From assembly GCF_026340465.1 (NCBI RefSeq), contig NZ_JAPEPC010000001.1, forward strand, positions 682,001 to 746,000: 64,000 nucleotides of DNA, read 5' to 3'. The notes under the pieces are model-generated. The model saw only the letters and a program-made list of their open reading frames with translations. It ran no database searches and had not been told where the DNA came from. The DNA is from Streptomyces sp. NBC_01306. GTDB taxonomy: Bacteria > Actinomycetota > Actinomycetes > Streptomycetales > Streptomycetaceae. Positions 52,426-61,336 of the stretch are shown here, piece by piece; position 1 is the stretch's first letter, and every line of letters starts with the position of its first letter. A program made the translations under genes and the position numbers.

Positions 52426-53664
52426 GTGCATAAAGACGGCGACAGTGAGAGCTTTGAAGCCTTAAGCGGTCCGACCATGAACTCGGCGACCGTCGCCCTG
52501 CGCCGGATACTCGGCGCCGTGGCCTCGGGGGAGGCCACCAGCCGCGCGGAGATCGCCCGCCGTACCTCGCTGGCCCGCTCCACGGTGGGACACCAGGTCG
52601 ACCAGCTGCTGCAGCGCGGCATCCTGGAGGAGACGGAAGTCGGCGCCTCCGTACGGGGCCGGCCACCCCGGGTGCTCTCGATCAGCCCGCACGCGGGAAC
52701 CATCGCCGTCGCGGATGTGGACGTCAGCGGGACCAGGGTCGTCATCGCGGACCTCAGCCGCCGGATTCTCGCTCGCGACGTGGTCGCCGTACCGGTCGAG
52801 GACGGCCCGGCAGCTGTGCTGGGCGCGGTCACCGAGCGGCTGTGCGAGCTGCTCCAGGAGCACGGCCGGGGACGGGATTCGGTGCGGGAGGTCGTCGTCG
52901 GACTGCCGGCCCCGGTGGACTTCCAGCACGGCTGCGCCGTACGGCCGCCGATCATGCCCGGATGGGACGCCTTCCCCGTCGGCGCCTATCTGCGCGAACA
53001 CTTCCACGCCCCTGTCGTGGTCGACAACGACGTGAATCTGATGGCGCTGGGCGAAGCCGAACGGCACGATGTGGACGCGCCCCTCCTGGCGGTCAAGGTC
53101 GGGGCCGGAATCGGTGCCGGAATCATCACCGCCGACGGCCGGGTGCACCGCGGCGCGGACGGAGCCGCGGGCGACATCGGCCATCTGCGGGCATCCAGCC
53201 ACTCCGACACCCTGTGCAGCTGCGGCAAGACCGGCTGCGTGGAGGCCGTGGCCTCACACCACGCCGTGCTGCGCGACCTCGGATTCCATACCGGACCGGG
53301 CGACGCGTCGGCGGGCGCCCGGCTGCTGGCGGAAGCCGTCGCGAACGGCGACCCCCGGGCGCTCTACCGCATCCGGCAGGCCGCGACCGAAATCGGCGAA
53401 GTCGTCGCCATGCTGGTGCACATGTACAACCCGCGCACCCTGGTGCTCGGCGGACCGATGAGCGAGCAGCGCGACGAGTTGCTCTCCGGCGTGCGCGCCG
53501 TCGTCTACCAGCGGGCTCTCCCGCTGGCCACCCGCAAGCTAACCATCACCACCACGGAACCGGGCTCCGAGCCCGGACTGACCGGCGCTGTCGCCCTGGC
53601 CGCCCGCGACATCTTCAGCCCCGACGGCATCACGCGACTCCTGCAGTCCCAGCCGCGCATCTGA
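52426..53664 (+). CDS. ROK-family transcriptional regulator
   Basis: About 412 residues. The N-terminal winged helix (~20-85) has RAEIARRTSLARSTVGHQVDQLL. The ROK sugar-binding domain has VVDNDVNLMALGEAERH, KVGAGIGAGIITADGRVHRGADGAAGDIGH, and the zinc motif CSCGKTGCVEAVAS. The GTG at 52426 is supported by the promoter spacing; an internal ATG at 52477 would still include the whole HTH. It is divergent from the dehydrogenase/isomerase operon, so it is presumably that operon's sugar-responsive repressor. The CsnR chitosanase regulator is also a ROK protein, so a role at the downstream chitosanase fusion is possible but unsupported. Confidence 0.9.
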   Translation: MHKDGDSESFEALSGPTMNSATVALRRILGAVASGEATSRAEIARRTSLARSTVGHQVDQLLQRGILEETEVGASVRGRPPRVLSISPHAGTIAVADVDVSGTRVVIADLSRRILARDVVAVPVEDGPAAVLGAVTERLCELLQEHGRGRDSVREVVVGLPAPVDFQHGCAVRPPIMPGWDAFPVGAYLREHFHAPVVVDNDVNLMALGEAERHDVDAPLLAVKVGAGIGAGIITADGRVHRGADGAAGDIGHLRASSHSDTLCSCGKTGCVEAVASHHAVLRDLGFHTGPGDASAGARLLAEAVANGDPRALYRIRQAATEIGEVVAMLVHMYNPRTLVLGGPMSEQRDELLSGVRAVVYQRALPLATRKLTITTTEPGSEPGLTGAVALAARDIFSPDGITRLLQSQPRI

Positions 53665-53753
53665 CCGCAGCCCATCGCCATTTCCAGCAACCGCCGTACG
53701 AATCAAGGCAGTTGAGGCCTGCCATCGTCATCGCCGACCTCGATTCGCCAACT

Positions 53754-53769
53754 GTTAGTTAACTTTCCT
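53754..53769 (-). promoter_or_regulatory. CsnR-box-like element before the phosphoesterase-chitosanase gene
   Basis: The complement reads AGGAAAGTTAACTAACAG (through 53752), against AGGAAAGCTTCCTAACAG before the first chitosanase gene: 15 of 18 bases match. It lies ~400 bp before the fusion gene, in reverse orientation to the first, about 80 bp upstream of a possible promoter at 53846-53875. Confidence 0.45.
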
Positions 53770-53845
53770 GACGGTCCGAATTTTTACCGACCTGTCGATG
53801 CTCAGTCAAGAGCCGCAGGCGAACTCGGCCACCCCGGCGGAACGG

Positions 53846-53875
53846 TTGACAGGCCGCCGCGCCGACGAGTAGGAA
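53846..53875 (+). promoter_or_regulatory. Possible promoter of the phosphoesterase-chitosanase gene
   Basis: TTGACA (53846-53851), 18 bp, TAGGAA (53870-53875). The long untranslated stretch to 54172 contains C/A-rich repeats such as CAGGCACGTCC (54065-54130) and no gene I can support. With the element at 53754 this accounts for the 508-bp gap after the ROK gene. Confidence 0.4.
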
Positions 53876-54172
53876 TCTCCGTCAGCGGCCTGGCGCGGAA
53901 GTTCGTAACCCGACGCGCTCAGTTGATTCTGTCCCGGCTGCCCGCGGCCCGATGCCGCTCGCGCTCACTGCGGCACCGGTTCGCCGCAGCACCAAGCCAA
54001 CGCTGACACCTGCGGCATGGCCGAAACGCAGCCGGATGGTCCGCAGGCGTTCAGAAACCTCCACAGGCACGTCCCAGAACACCTCCTCAGGCACAGGCAC
54101 GTCCTCAGGCACTCCCCCAGGTACCTCCCACGTCTGCCGAACCGACGGCAACCGCCCGTCAAGGAGATCCGT

Positions 54173-55963
54173 ATGACGCCTCCCTACCCACCCCTGCGCG
54201 CACGCCGCACCCATGATCCGTCCGACGACGGCCCGGCCACCTGGATTCTGGCCGGAACGCGCCGTACCCGCCGCGCCGTTGTCGCGGCCGGCACAACGGT
54301 GGCGCTGAGCCTGCTCGGAATGGCCGGATCCGCCGCATCGGCGGAGACCGCGCCTCCCCCGCCGAAGGCGCCGACCACCACCGCATCCGGGATACCCCAG
54401 TACGACCACGTCGTGGTGCTCATGGAGGAGAACAAGTTCTACGACGACATCGTGGGCAGCAAGGACGCCCCGTACATCAACTCCCTCGCAAAGCAGGGGG
54501 CTTCGTTCTCCGACTTCCACGGGACCACACACCCCAGCCAGGGCAACTACGTGGCGCTGTACTCCGGTTCCACACACGGAGTCGCCGACGACGACTGCCC
54601 GCACGACTTCAGCGCCGACAACCTGGGCCACCAGCTGATCGGCAGCGGCCACAGCTTCACCGGATACTCCGAGGACCTGCCGTCCGCAGGTTCGAAGGAC
54701 TGCGGTGACGACGGCGACAGCGGGTACGCCCGCAAGCACAACGGATGGGTGGACTTCGCCAGCACCCCGGCCTCGTCCAACCTGGGATTCGACCGATTCC
54801 CCTCGGACTACGGCAAGTTGCCCACGGTGTCCTTCGTGACGCCCAACCTGGACAACGACATGCACGACGGCAGCGTCAAGCAGGGCGACAGCTGGCTGAA
54901 GAAGAACCTCGACGGCTACGTCCAGTGGGCCAGGACGCACAACAGCGCCCTCATGCTGACCTGGGACGAGGACGACGGGGACGACTCGGACAACCAGATC
55001 GCCACCATGGTCGTCGGCGACCATGTGCAGCAGGGCGCCAAGTCGAAGGCCCACTACAACCACTACTCGCTGCTTCGCACGCTGGAGGACATGTACGGGC
55101 TCTCCCCGCTGGGGAAGGCCGCGTCGGCGAAGCCCGTCACGGACATCTGGGACACCTCCGTCGCACCCCCGAAGGGCTACGGAGCCGCCCCTGCGCCGGC
55201 ACCGGCAGGCCCGCCGGCCAGTGCCCCGGCCGGCCGAGCGGCCGGTTCGGCAGCGGACCTGACGGACCCGCGCAAGAAGGACATCGCGATGGAGCTGGTC
55301 TCCAGTGCGGAGAACTCCTCACTCGACTGGAAAGCGCAGTACACCTATGTCGAGGACATCGGGGACGGGCGCGGCTACACGGGCGGGATCGTGGGGTTCT
55401 GCTCCGGCACCGGTGACATGCTCGACCTGGTCCAGCTGTACACGCAGCGCGAGCCGGGCAACCCGCTGGCCGCGTATCTGCCCGCGCTGCGCAAGGTGAA
55501 CGGCAGCGACTCGCACGCCGGTCTGGGATCGGGCTTCGTCTCGGCCTGGCACACGGCAGCGTCGGACCCGGCGTTCCAGCAGGCCCAGAACGACGAACGG
55601 GACCGGGTGTACTTCACCCCGTCCGTGGACCGGGCGAAGCAGGACGGACTGCACGCGCTGGGGCAGTTCAGCTACTACGACGCGATGGTCATGCACGGCC
55701 CCGGAATGGACCCGGTCAGCTTCGGCGGGATCCGCGCCACGGCGATGAAGCACGCCAGGACCCCCGCACAGGGCGGCGACGAGACGACCTATCTCCACGC
55801 CTTCCTCGACGCCCGCAAGGCCGCGATGCTCACCGAGGCGGCGCACGACGACACCAGCCGGGTCGACACGGAGCAGCGGGTGTTCCTCGCCGCCGGCAAC
55901 CTCGATCTGAACCCGCCGCTGTCCTGGAAGACGTACGGGGACCCGTACACGATCGCGCAGTGA
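54173..55963 (+). CDS. Secreted phosphoesterase (acid-phosphatase-like) fused to GH46 chitosanase
   Basis: 596-residue secreted two-domain protein. The export signal is ~30-57 (GTRRTRRAVVAAGTTVALSL; twin arginines suggest Tat, cleavage near ASA). Residues ~75-330 match the phosphoesterase/acid-phosphatase family (PF04185-like): YDHVVVLMEENKFYDD, HPSQGNY (120-126), NDMHDGS and LMLTWDEDDGDD. A Pro/Ala linker (~338-360) follows. Residues 362-596 are a full GH46 chitosanase with both catalytic residues, Glu380 (SSAENSS) and Asp398 (DIGDGRGYT). One uninterrupted frame spans both, with AAGGAG before the ATG. The chitosanase half is closely similar to the 15.5-kb enzyme, so it arose by duplication. 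I know of no described phosphatase-chitosanase enzyme; the partner activity is inferred. Confidence 0.9.
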   Translation: MTPPYPPLRARRTHDPSDDGPATWILAGTRRTRRAVVAAGTTVALSLLGMAGSAASAETAPPPPKAPTTTASGIPQYDHVVVLMEENKFYDDIVGSKDAPYINSLAKQGASFSDFHGTTHPSQGNYVALYSGSTHGVADDDCPHDFSADNLGHQLIGSGHSFTGYSEDLPSAGSKDCGDDGDSGYARKHNGWVDFASTPASSNLGFDRFPSDYGKLPTVSFVTPNLDNDMHDGSVKQGDSWLKKNLDGYVQWARTHNSALMLTWDEDDGDDSDNQIATMVVGDHVQQGAKSKAHYNHYSLLRTLEDMYGLSPLGKAASAKPVTDIWDTSVAPPKGYGAAPAPAPAGPPASAPAGRAAGSAADLTDPRKKDIAMELVSSAENSSLDWKAQYTYVEDIGDGRGYTGGIVGFCSGTGDMLDLVQLYTQREPGNPLAAYLPALRKVNGSDSHAGLGSGFVSAWHTAASDPAFQQAQNDERDRVYFTPSVDRAKQDGLHALGQFSYYDAMVMHGPGMDPVSFGGIRATAMKHARTPAQGGDETTYLHAFLDARKAAMLTEAAHDDTSRVDTEQRVFLAAGNLDLNPPLSWKTYGDPYTIAQ

Positions 55964-56009
55964 CGGCGTGACCCACCGGGCCGGCGGAACTCTGACCGGT
56001 CCATGAACC

Positions 56010-56054
56010 CCTGCCGGCCGGCACACACCGGTGTACGGCGTGCCGGCCGGCAGG
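56010..56054 (+). terminator. Long hairpin after the fusion gene
   Basis: Perfect 15-bp GC-rich stem (56010-56024 and 56040-56054) with a 15-nt loop, 47 bp past the stop. It has no T-run. A direct duplication of AGTTCAAGCCGGCGC (from 56104 and 56122) follows before the next gene. Confidence 0.7.
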
Positions 56055-56172
56055 CTCAGAAAGCGGGCACAACAGCCCAGCAGCACGGCAGTTCAGCGCG
56101 CTGGAGTTCAAGCCGGCGCAGGAGTTCAAGCCGGCGCGGCGCAGTCAGCAGAAGCCAGCAGGGAGGACAGCC

Positions 56173-57438
56173 ATGTACGTCTCATCGAGCCGGTCCACCC
56201 CGGCGCCCGGCACCGCCGGGGTCGCGCGGCCGGGGCCCGGACGGGCGCGGGCGGCCGTGGCACCCAATGTGGTGGCACTGGGGTCGGTCAGCCTGATCAC
56301 CGACATCTCCTCGGAGATGATCACCGCGGTCCTGCCGATGTACGTCATCTTCACCCTCGGCCTGAGCCCCCTCCAGTTCGGCGCCCTCAACGGCATGTAC
56401 TTCGGGATCACCGCTCTCGTACGCCTGGCCGGAGGGCACGCCGCGGACCGCTGGCAGCGGCGCAAACTCGTGGCGGGCAGCGGGTACGCCCTGTCCGCCC
56501 TGTGCAAACTGGGCCTGTTCGCCGCAGGCGCGTCCGTGCCCGCCCTGGGCGCGGTGATCGCCGCCGACCGTACGGGCAAGGGCCTGCGCACCGGACCGCG
56601 GGACGCGCTGATCTCACTCAGCAGCACCCCCGGGACGCTGGGCCGCTCGTTCGGCATCCATCGTGCGCTGGACACCACCGGCGCCTTCCTCGGTCCCCTG
56701 GTCGCGTTCGCGCTGCTCATGGCGGATCCGGACCGGTACGACACGGTGTTCGTCGCGAGCTTCTGCATCGCGGCGTTCGCGGTGGTGGTGCTGGCCCTGA
56801 CGGTCCGCGACCGGCGCGAGGCCCTGGCCGGCCCGCAGGGCGTGACCGTCCGCGCCGCGCTCCGGCTCCTCCTGCTGCCGCGCTTCCGCCGGGTCTGCAT
56901 CGGCGCGGCCCTGCTGGGCGCGGTGGCGCTGAGCGACTCGTTCGTCTACCTGCTGCTCCAGGAGCGCCTGGACATCGCCGTCGAGTACTTCCCGCTGCTG
57001 CCGCTGGGCACGACGGCCACCTATCTGCTGCTGGCGGTCCCGTTCGGGCAGCTGGCCGACCGGCTCGGCAGGCTACGGGTGTTCACCGGCGGGTACGTGG
57101 CGCTGCTCGGCGCCTATCTGCTGCTGTTCGGCCCGGTCGGCGGAGCAGCTCTGCTGATCACCACGCTCGTCCTGCACGGCCTGTTCTACGCGGCCACCGA
57201 CGGGGTTCTGATGGCCGCCGTCGGACCGCTGCTGCCGGCGGAACTGCGCGCCAGCGGCATGGCACTGATCCAGACGGGCCAGTCCGTGGCGATGCTGGCC
57301 TCCTCGGTACTGTTCGGCGCCGCCTGGACCCTCTGGGGGCTGCACGCGGCGCTCGCGCTGGCGCTCGCCGCCCTGGTGACGGCGGTACTCGCCGCGCTGT
57401 GGATCCTCCCGCTCCGTGAAGAAGGCAGCCGCACATGA
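56173..57438 (+). CDS. MFS transporter
   Basis: 421-residue membrane transporter with 11-12 hydrophobic segments. SLITDISSEMITAVLPMYV opens the first helix. GMYFGITALVRLAGGHAADRWQRRKLVAGSGYALSALCKLG is a loop 2-3 motif. RTGKGLRTGPRDALISLSS is typical of a Streptomyces efflux-type subfamily. A GGGAGG ribosome site precedes the ATG. Its stop overlaps the start of a TolB-like gene by 4 bp. The substrate is unknown; the tight coupling to an exported beta-propeller protein is a conserved-looking pair. Confidence 0.88.
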   Translation: MYVSSSRSTPAPGTAGVARPGPGRARAAVAPNVVALGSVSLITDISSEMITAVLPMYVIFTLGLSPLQFGALNGMYFGITALVRLAGGHAADRWQRRKLVAGSGYALSALCKLGLFAAGASVPALGAVIAADRTGKGLRTGPRDALISLSSTPGTLGRSFGIHRALDTTGAFLGPLVAFALLMADPDRYDTVFVASFCIAAFAVVVLALTVRDRREALAGPQGVTVRAALRLLLLPRFRRVCIGAALLGAVALSDSFVYLLLQERLDIAVEYFPLLPLGTTATYLLLAVPFGQLADRLGRLRVFTGGYVALLGAYLLLFGPVGGAALLITTLVLHGLFYAATDGVLMAAVGPLLPAELRASGMALIQTGQSVAMLASSVLFGAAWTLWGLHAALALALAALVTAVLAALWILPLREEGSRT

Positions 57439-58496
57439 GCCCGCAGACGAACGCCGCGAACTCCCCGAAGGATCCAGGCATGAGCACCCGGACGAGAGTG
57501 CTGGTCCTGGTCGTGACCGCTCTGGTCCTGGCCACCACCATCACCGGTTACGTCATGCACTCGCGGGACGACACCGCTGCCGGCCCTGCCGCCCGCATCC
57601 AACTGGACAGGCCGGGCCGGATCCTGTTCCGCGACACCGCGCCCGGCGCCGGTTTCGGCCATGCCGCGACCGTGTCCACCGCGCGCCCCGGCGGCGCCAG
57701 AACAACCGGGGCGGCGCGCTGCGACCGCCTCTACACCGCCCACGGCACCGGCATCTGCCTGCAGCGCAAAGGCCCGGTGCCGGCGACCTACGTCAGTGTC
57801 CTCGACCGCGACATGCACCGGACCCGCCAGATCAAGGCCGCCGGATTCCCCAACCGCGCCCGGGTCTCCGCCAGCGGCGCGATGCTGTCCTGGACCACGT
57901 TCGTCCAGGGCGACTCCTACCTCCGCGACGACTTCTCCACCCGTACGTCGATCCTGGACACCAAGACCGGCAGGCTCCGGAGCAACATCGAACGGATCCC
58001 GCTCACGCTCGAAGGCAAGCCGTACCACGCGGCGGACGTGAACTACTGGGGCGTCAACTTCGCCGCCGACGACAACACCTTCTACGCCACGGTACGTACC
58101 GGTGGCCGCACCTACCTGGTCAAGGGCGACTACCGGAAGTGGACGGCGCGCACCCTGCGCACCAACGCCGAATGCCCGTCCCTGTCGCCCGACGGCACCC
58201 GCATCGTGTTCAAGAAACGCGTCAACGCCAGCGCCAACCGCCCCTGGCGGCTGTACGTCCTGGACCTGGCAACCATGCGGGAGACCCCACTGGCCGAGGT
58301 CCACAGCATCGACGACCAGGCGGCCTGGCTGGACGGACACACCGTGATGTACGGCCGGCCACGCGGTTCCGGCGGCGGCTGGGACGTATGGGCGACCCCG
58401 GCCGACGGCACCGGCACCCCGCACATCCTCATCCACGACGCGACATCCCCCGCCGTGCTGAACGGCGGCGGCGGGCAGGCGGGGCCGGTGCGGTGA
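57435..58496 (+). CDS. Membrane-anchored TolB/WD40-like beta-propeller protein
   Basis: 353 residues. One N-terminal transmembrane or signal anchor (TRVLVLVVTALVLATTITGYVM, ~20-41), then an extracytoplasmic domain with PD40-type propeller blades. PSLSPDGTRIVFKKR and WRLYVLDLATMRETPLAE are the clearest blade; others are RVSASGAMLSWTTFV and DQAAWLDGHTVMYGRP. Two cysteines (RCDRLY, GICLQR) may form a disulphide. It is coupled by ATGA to the MFS gene upstream. The role is unknown; such TolB-like proteins often support transport or secretion. Confidence 0.82.
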   Translation: MSPQTNAANSPKDPGMSTRTRVLVLVVTALVLATTITGYVMHSRDDTAAGPAARIQLDRPGRILFRDTAPGAGFGHAATVSTARPGGARTTGAARCDRLYTAHGTGICLQRKGPVPATYVSVLDRDMHRTRQIKAAGFPNRARVSASGAMLSWTTFVQGDSYLRDDFSTRTSILDTKTGRLRSNIERIPLTLEGKPYHAADVNYWGVNFAADDNTFYATVRTGGRTYLVKGDYRKWTARTLRTNAECPSLSPDGTRIVFKKRVNASANRPWRLYVLDLATMRETPLAEVHSIDDQAAWLDGHTVMYGRPRGSGGGWDVWATPADGTGTPHILIHDATSPAVLNGGGGQAGPVR

Positions 58497-58551
58497 ACTC
58501 CCCTTCCCCGCAAGCCGGTTCGACGGTCCAACGCGCCAACGGGCCAGCAGG

Positions 58552-59349
58552 TCAGCCGGTCTTGCGGGCCACCCCGCCGTAGAAGCCGATCTCGTCGGAC
58601 CCGGCCGGCGGCGGGGTGTCCGGGCACCAGAACGGCACCTGGGCCAGGCCGGGTCCGACGAGTTCGAAGCCGTCGAAGAACCGCTCCACCTCGGCCCGGG
58701 AGCGCAGGTTCAGGGTGGCGGTGGCGTTGTTGTAGACGGCCTGGGCCGCGCTTCGGTCGGCGAAGTCGCTCGTGGCGTGCGAGAGCACCAGGAAGCTGCC
58801 GGCCGGCAGCGCGTCGCGCAGGGTGGCGACGACCTGCTCGGGCTTCTCCGCTTCGGTGAGGAAGTGGAGGATGGCGATGAGGAGCACGGCGACCGGCTCG
58901 TCGAAGTCGATGACCCGGCGGATGTCGGGGTGGTCCAGGATGGCTTGCGGGTCGCGCAGGTCGGCGAGCACGACGCTGGTCGCGCCGGAGCGGCTGAGCA
59001 GCGCATTGGCATGTGCGTTCACGATGGGGTCGTTGTCGACATACGCGATGCGCACGTCCGGCGCCACTTCCCGGGCGGTCTCGTGCACATTGGGCGAGGT
59101 GGGCAGCCCGGTGCCGATATCGAGGATCTGCCGGACGCCGCTGCCGAGCACATATCTGACGGCGCGCCGCAGGAAGGCACGGTTCGCCCGTACCCCGATC
59201 CGCACCTCGGGCGCCGCGGCGGCGAGTTCCTCGGCGGCCTGCTGGTCGACCTGGTAGTTGTCCTTGCCGCCCAGCAGGTAGTCGTAGATCCGCGCGGGGT
59301 GCGGCCTGCTGGTGTCGATCCCCTCGGCACGGAAGCCGCCCTGTGTCAC
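58552..59349 (-). CDS. SAM-dependent methyltransferase of the Methyltransf_19 (DUF574) family
   Basis: 265 residues from a GTG with GAGAGGGG upstream. IDTSRPHPARIYDYLLGGKDNYQVDQ is the diagnostic family N terminus. ILDIGTGLPTSPNVHE is the SAM-binding motif I, VAYVDNDPIV-type motif II follows, and IDFDEPVAVLLIAILHFL is motif III/IV. The family is greatly expanded in Streptomyces. Substrates are mostly unknown. It stands alone between convergent and co-oriented neighbours. Confidence 0.92.
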   Translation of the reverse strand: MTQGGFRAEGIDTSRPHPARIYDYLLGGKDNYQVDQQAAEELAAAAPEVRIGVRANRAFLRRAVRYVLGSGVRQILDIGTGLPTSPNVHETAREVAPDVRIAYVDNDPIVNAHANALLSRSGATSVVLADLRDPQAILDHPDIRRVIDFDEPVAVLLIAILHFLTEAEKPEQVVATLRDALPAGSFLVLSHATSDFADRSAAQAVYNNATATLNLRSRAEVERFFDGFELVGPGLAQVPFWCPDTPPPAGSDEIGFYGGVARKTG

Positions 59350-59457
59350 GCTGCGCCCCTCTCGACGACCGCCCCGGCTCCACGCCGGCGAGCGGTTGCC
59401 GACAGCTTCCCACACCAACTTCACGGCGAATGAACGCAGTTCCTTCTGTTCCTGGCG

Positions 59458-60162
59458 TCAGGCGAGGTCGAGAAGTTGCTCGTAGAAACCACCGAAGCGG
59501 TTCTCCTCGTCGACCAGATGGATCTCCAGGATCCAGTGGCAGCGCCACCCGGCGCGGTCGGTGCGGCGGAGCGGGGTGTCGTTGTCCGGCGTGATGTACG
59601 ACTCCGCCTTCGCCCCGTCGATCGTCTCGTGCGGGAACTCGCCGACCAGATGGCCCGCGTGCCAGCCGCCCAGCGTCCAGCCCGCTTCGGCGGCCAGCCG
59701 CTCGACCTGCGCGTACAGCTGCTGCCCCGTGATGTCCGGGTCCGCCCGGAACACCTCCCGGCCCGCCGCGAACACCGTCGCCAGGTCGTCGCGCAGCCGC
59801 TGCTTGTGGGGGTCACCGCCGAGGACGAAGGTGCGTCCGAAGTCCGCCTCGTACTCCTCGAAGATCGGACCGAAGTCGGCGAACGCGATGTCGTCCGCAC
59901 CGATCACCCGGTCCGGCGGATTCTCCTGGTACGGGAACATCGTGTGCGGGCCGGAGCGGACGATCCGCTTGTGCCAGTGCTTCGTCGTCCCGAACATCTC
60001 GTTCGCGAGGTCCCGGATCCGGTCGCTGACCTCCCGCTCACCGGCGCCCGGCACCACCAGGCGCCGGGTCTCGACCTCCGCGAAGAGGGCCACCGCCTTG
60101 CGCTGCGCCTCCACCAGCCCGAGCGCGCGCAGTTGCTCGTCCATCCGATCAGGTACCGCCAT
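59458..60162 (-). CDS. M24-family metallopeptidase (Xaa-Pro peptidase-like)
   Basis: 234-residue pita-bread-fold protein consisting of the catalytic domain only. All five metal ligands can be placed: Asp96, Asp107 (FADFGPIFEEYEADFGRTF), His171 (HAGHLVGEFPHE), Glu213 (ILEIHL) and Glu228 (FYEQLL). It lacks the N-terminal creatinase-like domain of proline dipeptidases and is closer in size to a methionine aminopeptidase, but without that family's S1 pocket signature. The ATG at 60162 lies inside the preceding methyltransferase gene (14-bp overlap), so the two are coupled. Confidence 0.85.
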   Translation of the reverse strand: MAVPDRMDEQLRALGLVEAQRKAVALFAEVETRRLVVPGAGEREVSDRIRDLANEMFGTTKHWHKRIVRSGPHTMFPYQENPPDRVIGADDIAFADFGPIFEEYEADFGRTFVLGGDPHKQRLRDDLATVFAAGREVFRADPDITGQQLYAQVERLAAEAGWTLGGWHAGHLVGEFPHETIDGAKAESYITPDNDTPLRRTDRAGWRCHWILEIHLVDEENRFGGFYEQLLDLA

Positions 60163-60967
60163 GGTGCTGTTCCTCTGTTTCCTGGGCATCTTGCGGTGTC
60201 GCACGCACGATAACGAGCGATCCCTCGTAGTGCGACTGGCTGCGCAGGTGACCGAAGCGCGCGTCCCACGCTCCGGAGTCCAGATCCGCGCGCAGCCGGT
60301 CCGTGAACCGCTCGCGCACCCCGTCGTCCACGAAACTCCAGGCCGAGCACGCCTGCCGGGCGGCCGGGTCGAGCAGCATCTCCGGGCGGCCGTAGTACGC
60401 CTCGTTGAACCCGTCCGTGCAGTCCAGCGGGATCGGCACGGCCTGTACGTCGACGGTGCCGCCGAGGGCCTCGGCCATCGTCCCGAGCGCAGGGTAGCGC
60501 CGCGCCTCGGTGTCGAGGACCTCGGGGGCGTACTCGTACAGCCAGAAGTCCCTGACCAGTCCCGGATCGCAGGTCAGTACGGCCACCGGACCACGTGTCA
60601 CCCGGCGCATCTCCCGCAGGCCCACGTCGACATCGGACCACTGGTGCACGCTGAAGAGGGTCATCGCCCCGTCGAACTCCCCGTCCGCGAACGGCAGGTT
60701 CTCCGCGACCGCGTCCACCGCCCTGGGCAGACCCGTGGACCGCTGCGCCCGCATCGACTCGGACGGCTCGACCGCCGTGACGGCCACTGCGGCGGACTCG
60801 TACGAACCCGCTCCCGCACCCACGTTGACGACCTTCCGGGCACCGCCCAGAGCGTCGGCGATGACCTGGGCGATCCGGGGATCGGGCCGCCGGTAGTTCG
60901 CGTAGCCGGTGCCGAAGCTGCCGTAGTCGACATCACCGGCGCTGCCATCAGAGCTGCGGACATCCAT
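60149..60967 (-). CDS. Class I SAM-dependent methyltransferase
   Basis: About 272 residues. VVNVGAGAGSYESAAVAVTAVEPSESMRAQR contains motif I and the acidic motif II. AVAENLPFADGEFDGAMTLFSVHQW is the motif typical of UbiE/Methyltransf_11 enzymes. YGSFGTGYANYRRPDPRIA is a substrate-side motif common to this subfamily. The ATG at 60967 follows GAGG-rich sequence. It is coupled to the M24 gene. The small-molecule target is unknown. Confidence 0.88.
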   Translation of the reverse strand: MDVRSSDGSAGDVDYGSFGTGYANYRRPDPRIAQVIADALGGARKVVNVGAGAGSYESAAVAVTAVEPSESMRAQRSTGLPRAVDAVAENLPFADGEFDGAMTLFSVHQWSDVDVGLREMRRVTRGPVAVLTCDPGLVRDFWLYEYAPEVLDTEARRYPALGTMAEALGGTVDVQAVPIPLDCTDGFNEAYYGRPEMLLDPAARQACSAWSFVDDGVRERFTDRLRADLDSGAWDARFGHLRSQSHYEGSLVIVRATPQDAQETEEQHHGGT

Positions 60968-61336
60968 GAAGATCCAAACCTCGCCTCGTGAGCAGGGAAT
61001 CAGGGAAGGAGGGAAGGCCGGACCACCCGGCGGACGCGGTGAATCCGCGCGACGGCTCCCGCACCTCGGACCTCTCCGCGACACCAGCCACCGTCTTCGC
61101 CTCCGCACCTACCGGGAATCCGTCACCCCACATACTGCATCTGCCATAGCCTTGACGTAAATCAGCTGGCTAATGCTCGTCCCATCAGCCAAAAAGCTCG
61201 CAGATGTGATCCTGTGGACACCTCCAGGAATACGTCGCAGGGGTTTAGTTGTGCGGGGGCGGCCGACCCGGCCCGGATGCTCGGAAGATCCTCCGGGAGC
61301 CCTCCGGCACGGTGTGCACGAGGGGCCCGCCCGAGG
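60968..61336. other. Gap before a two-component pseudogene
   Basis: About 370 bp without a supportable gene. A possible -35 (TTGACG, 61152-61157) lies near its middle. From ~61250 on the sequence may be decayed 5' sequence of the pseudogene, but no kinase motif is readable. Confidence 0.5.

Noticed and set aside
52426..53664. Naming the ROK gene csnR because it is next to a chitosanase gene
   Set aside because: It is divergent from the dehydrogenase/isomerase operon with its own operator-like repeat. The chitosanase fusion is 508 bp away with a separate promoter, so regulation of the operon is more likely.
60968..61336. A possible intact kinase start upstream of the ATPase remnant
   Set aside because: No transmembrane segment or HisKA_3 motif is readable in any frame there.
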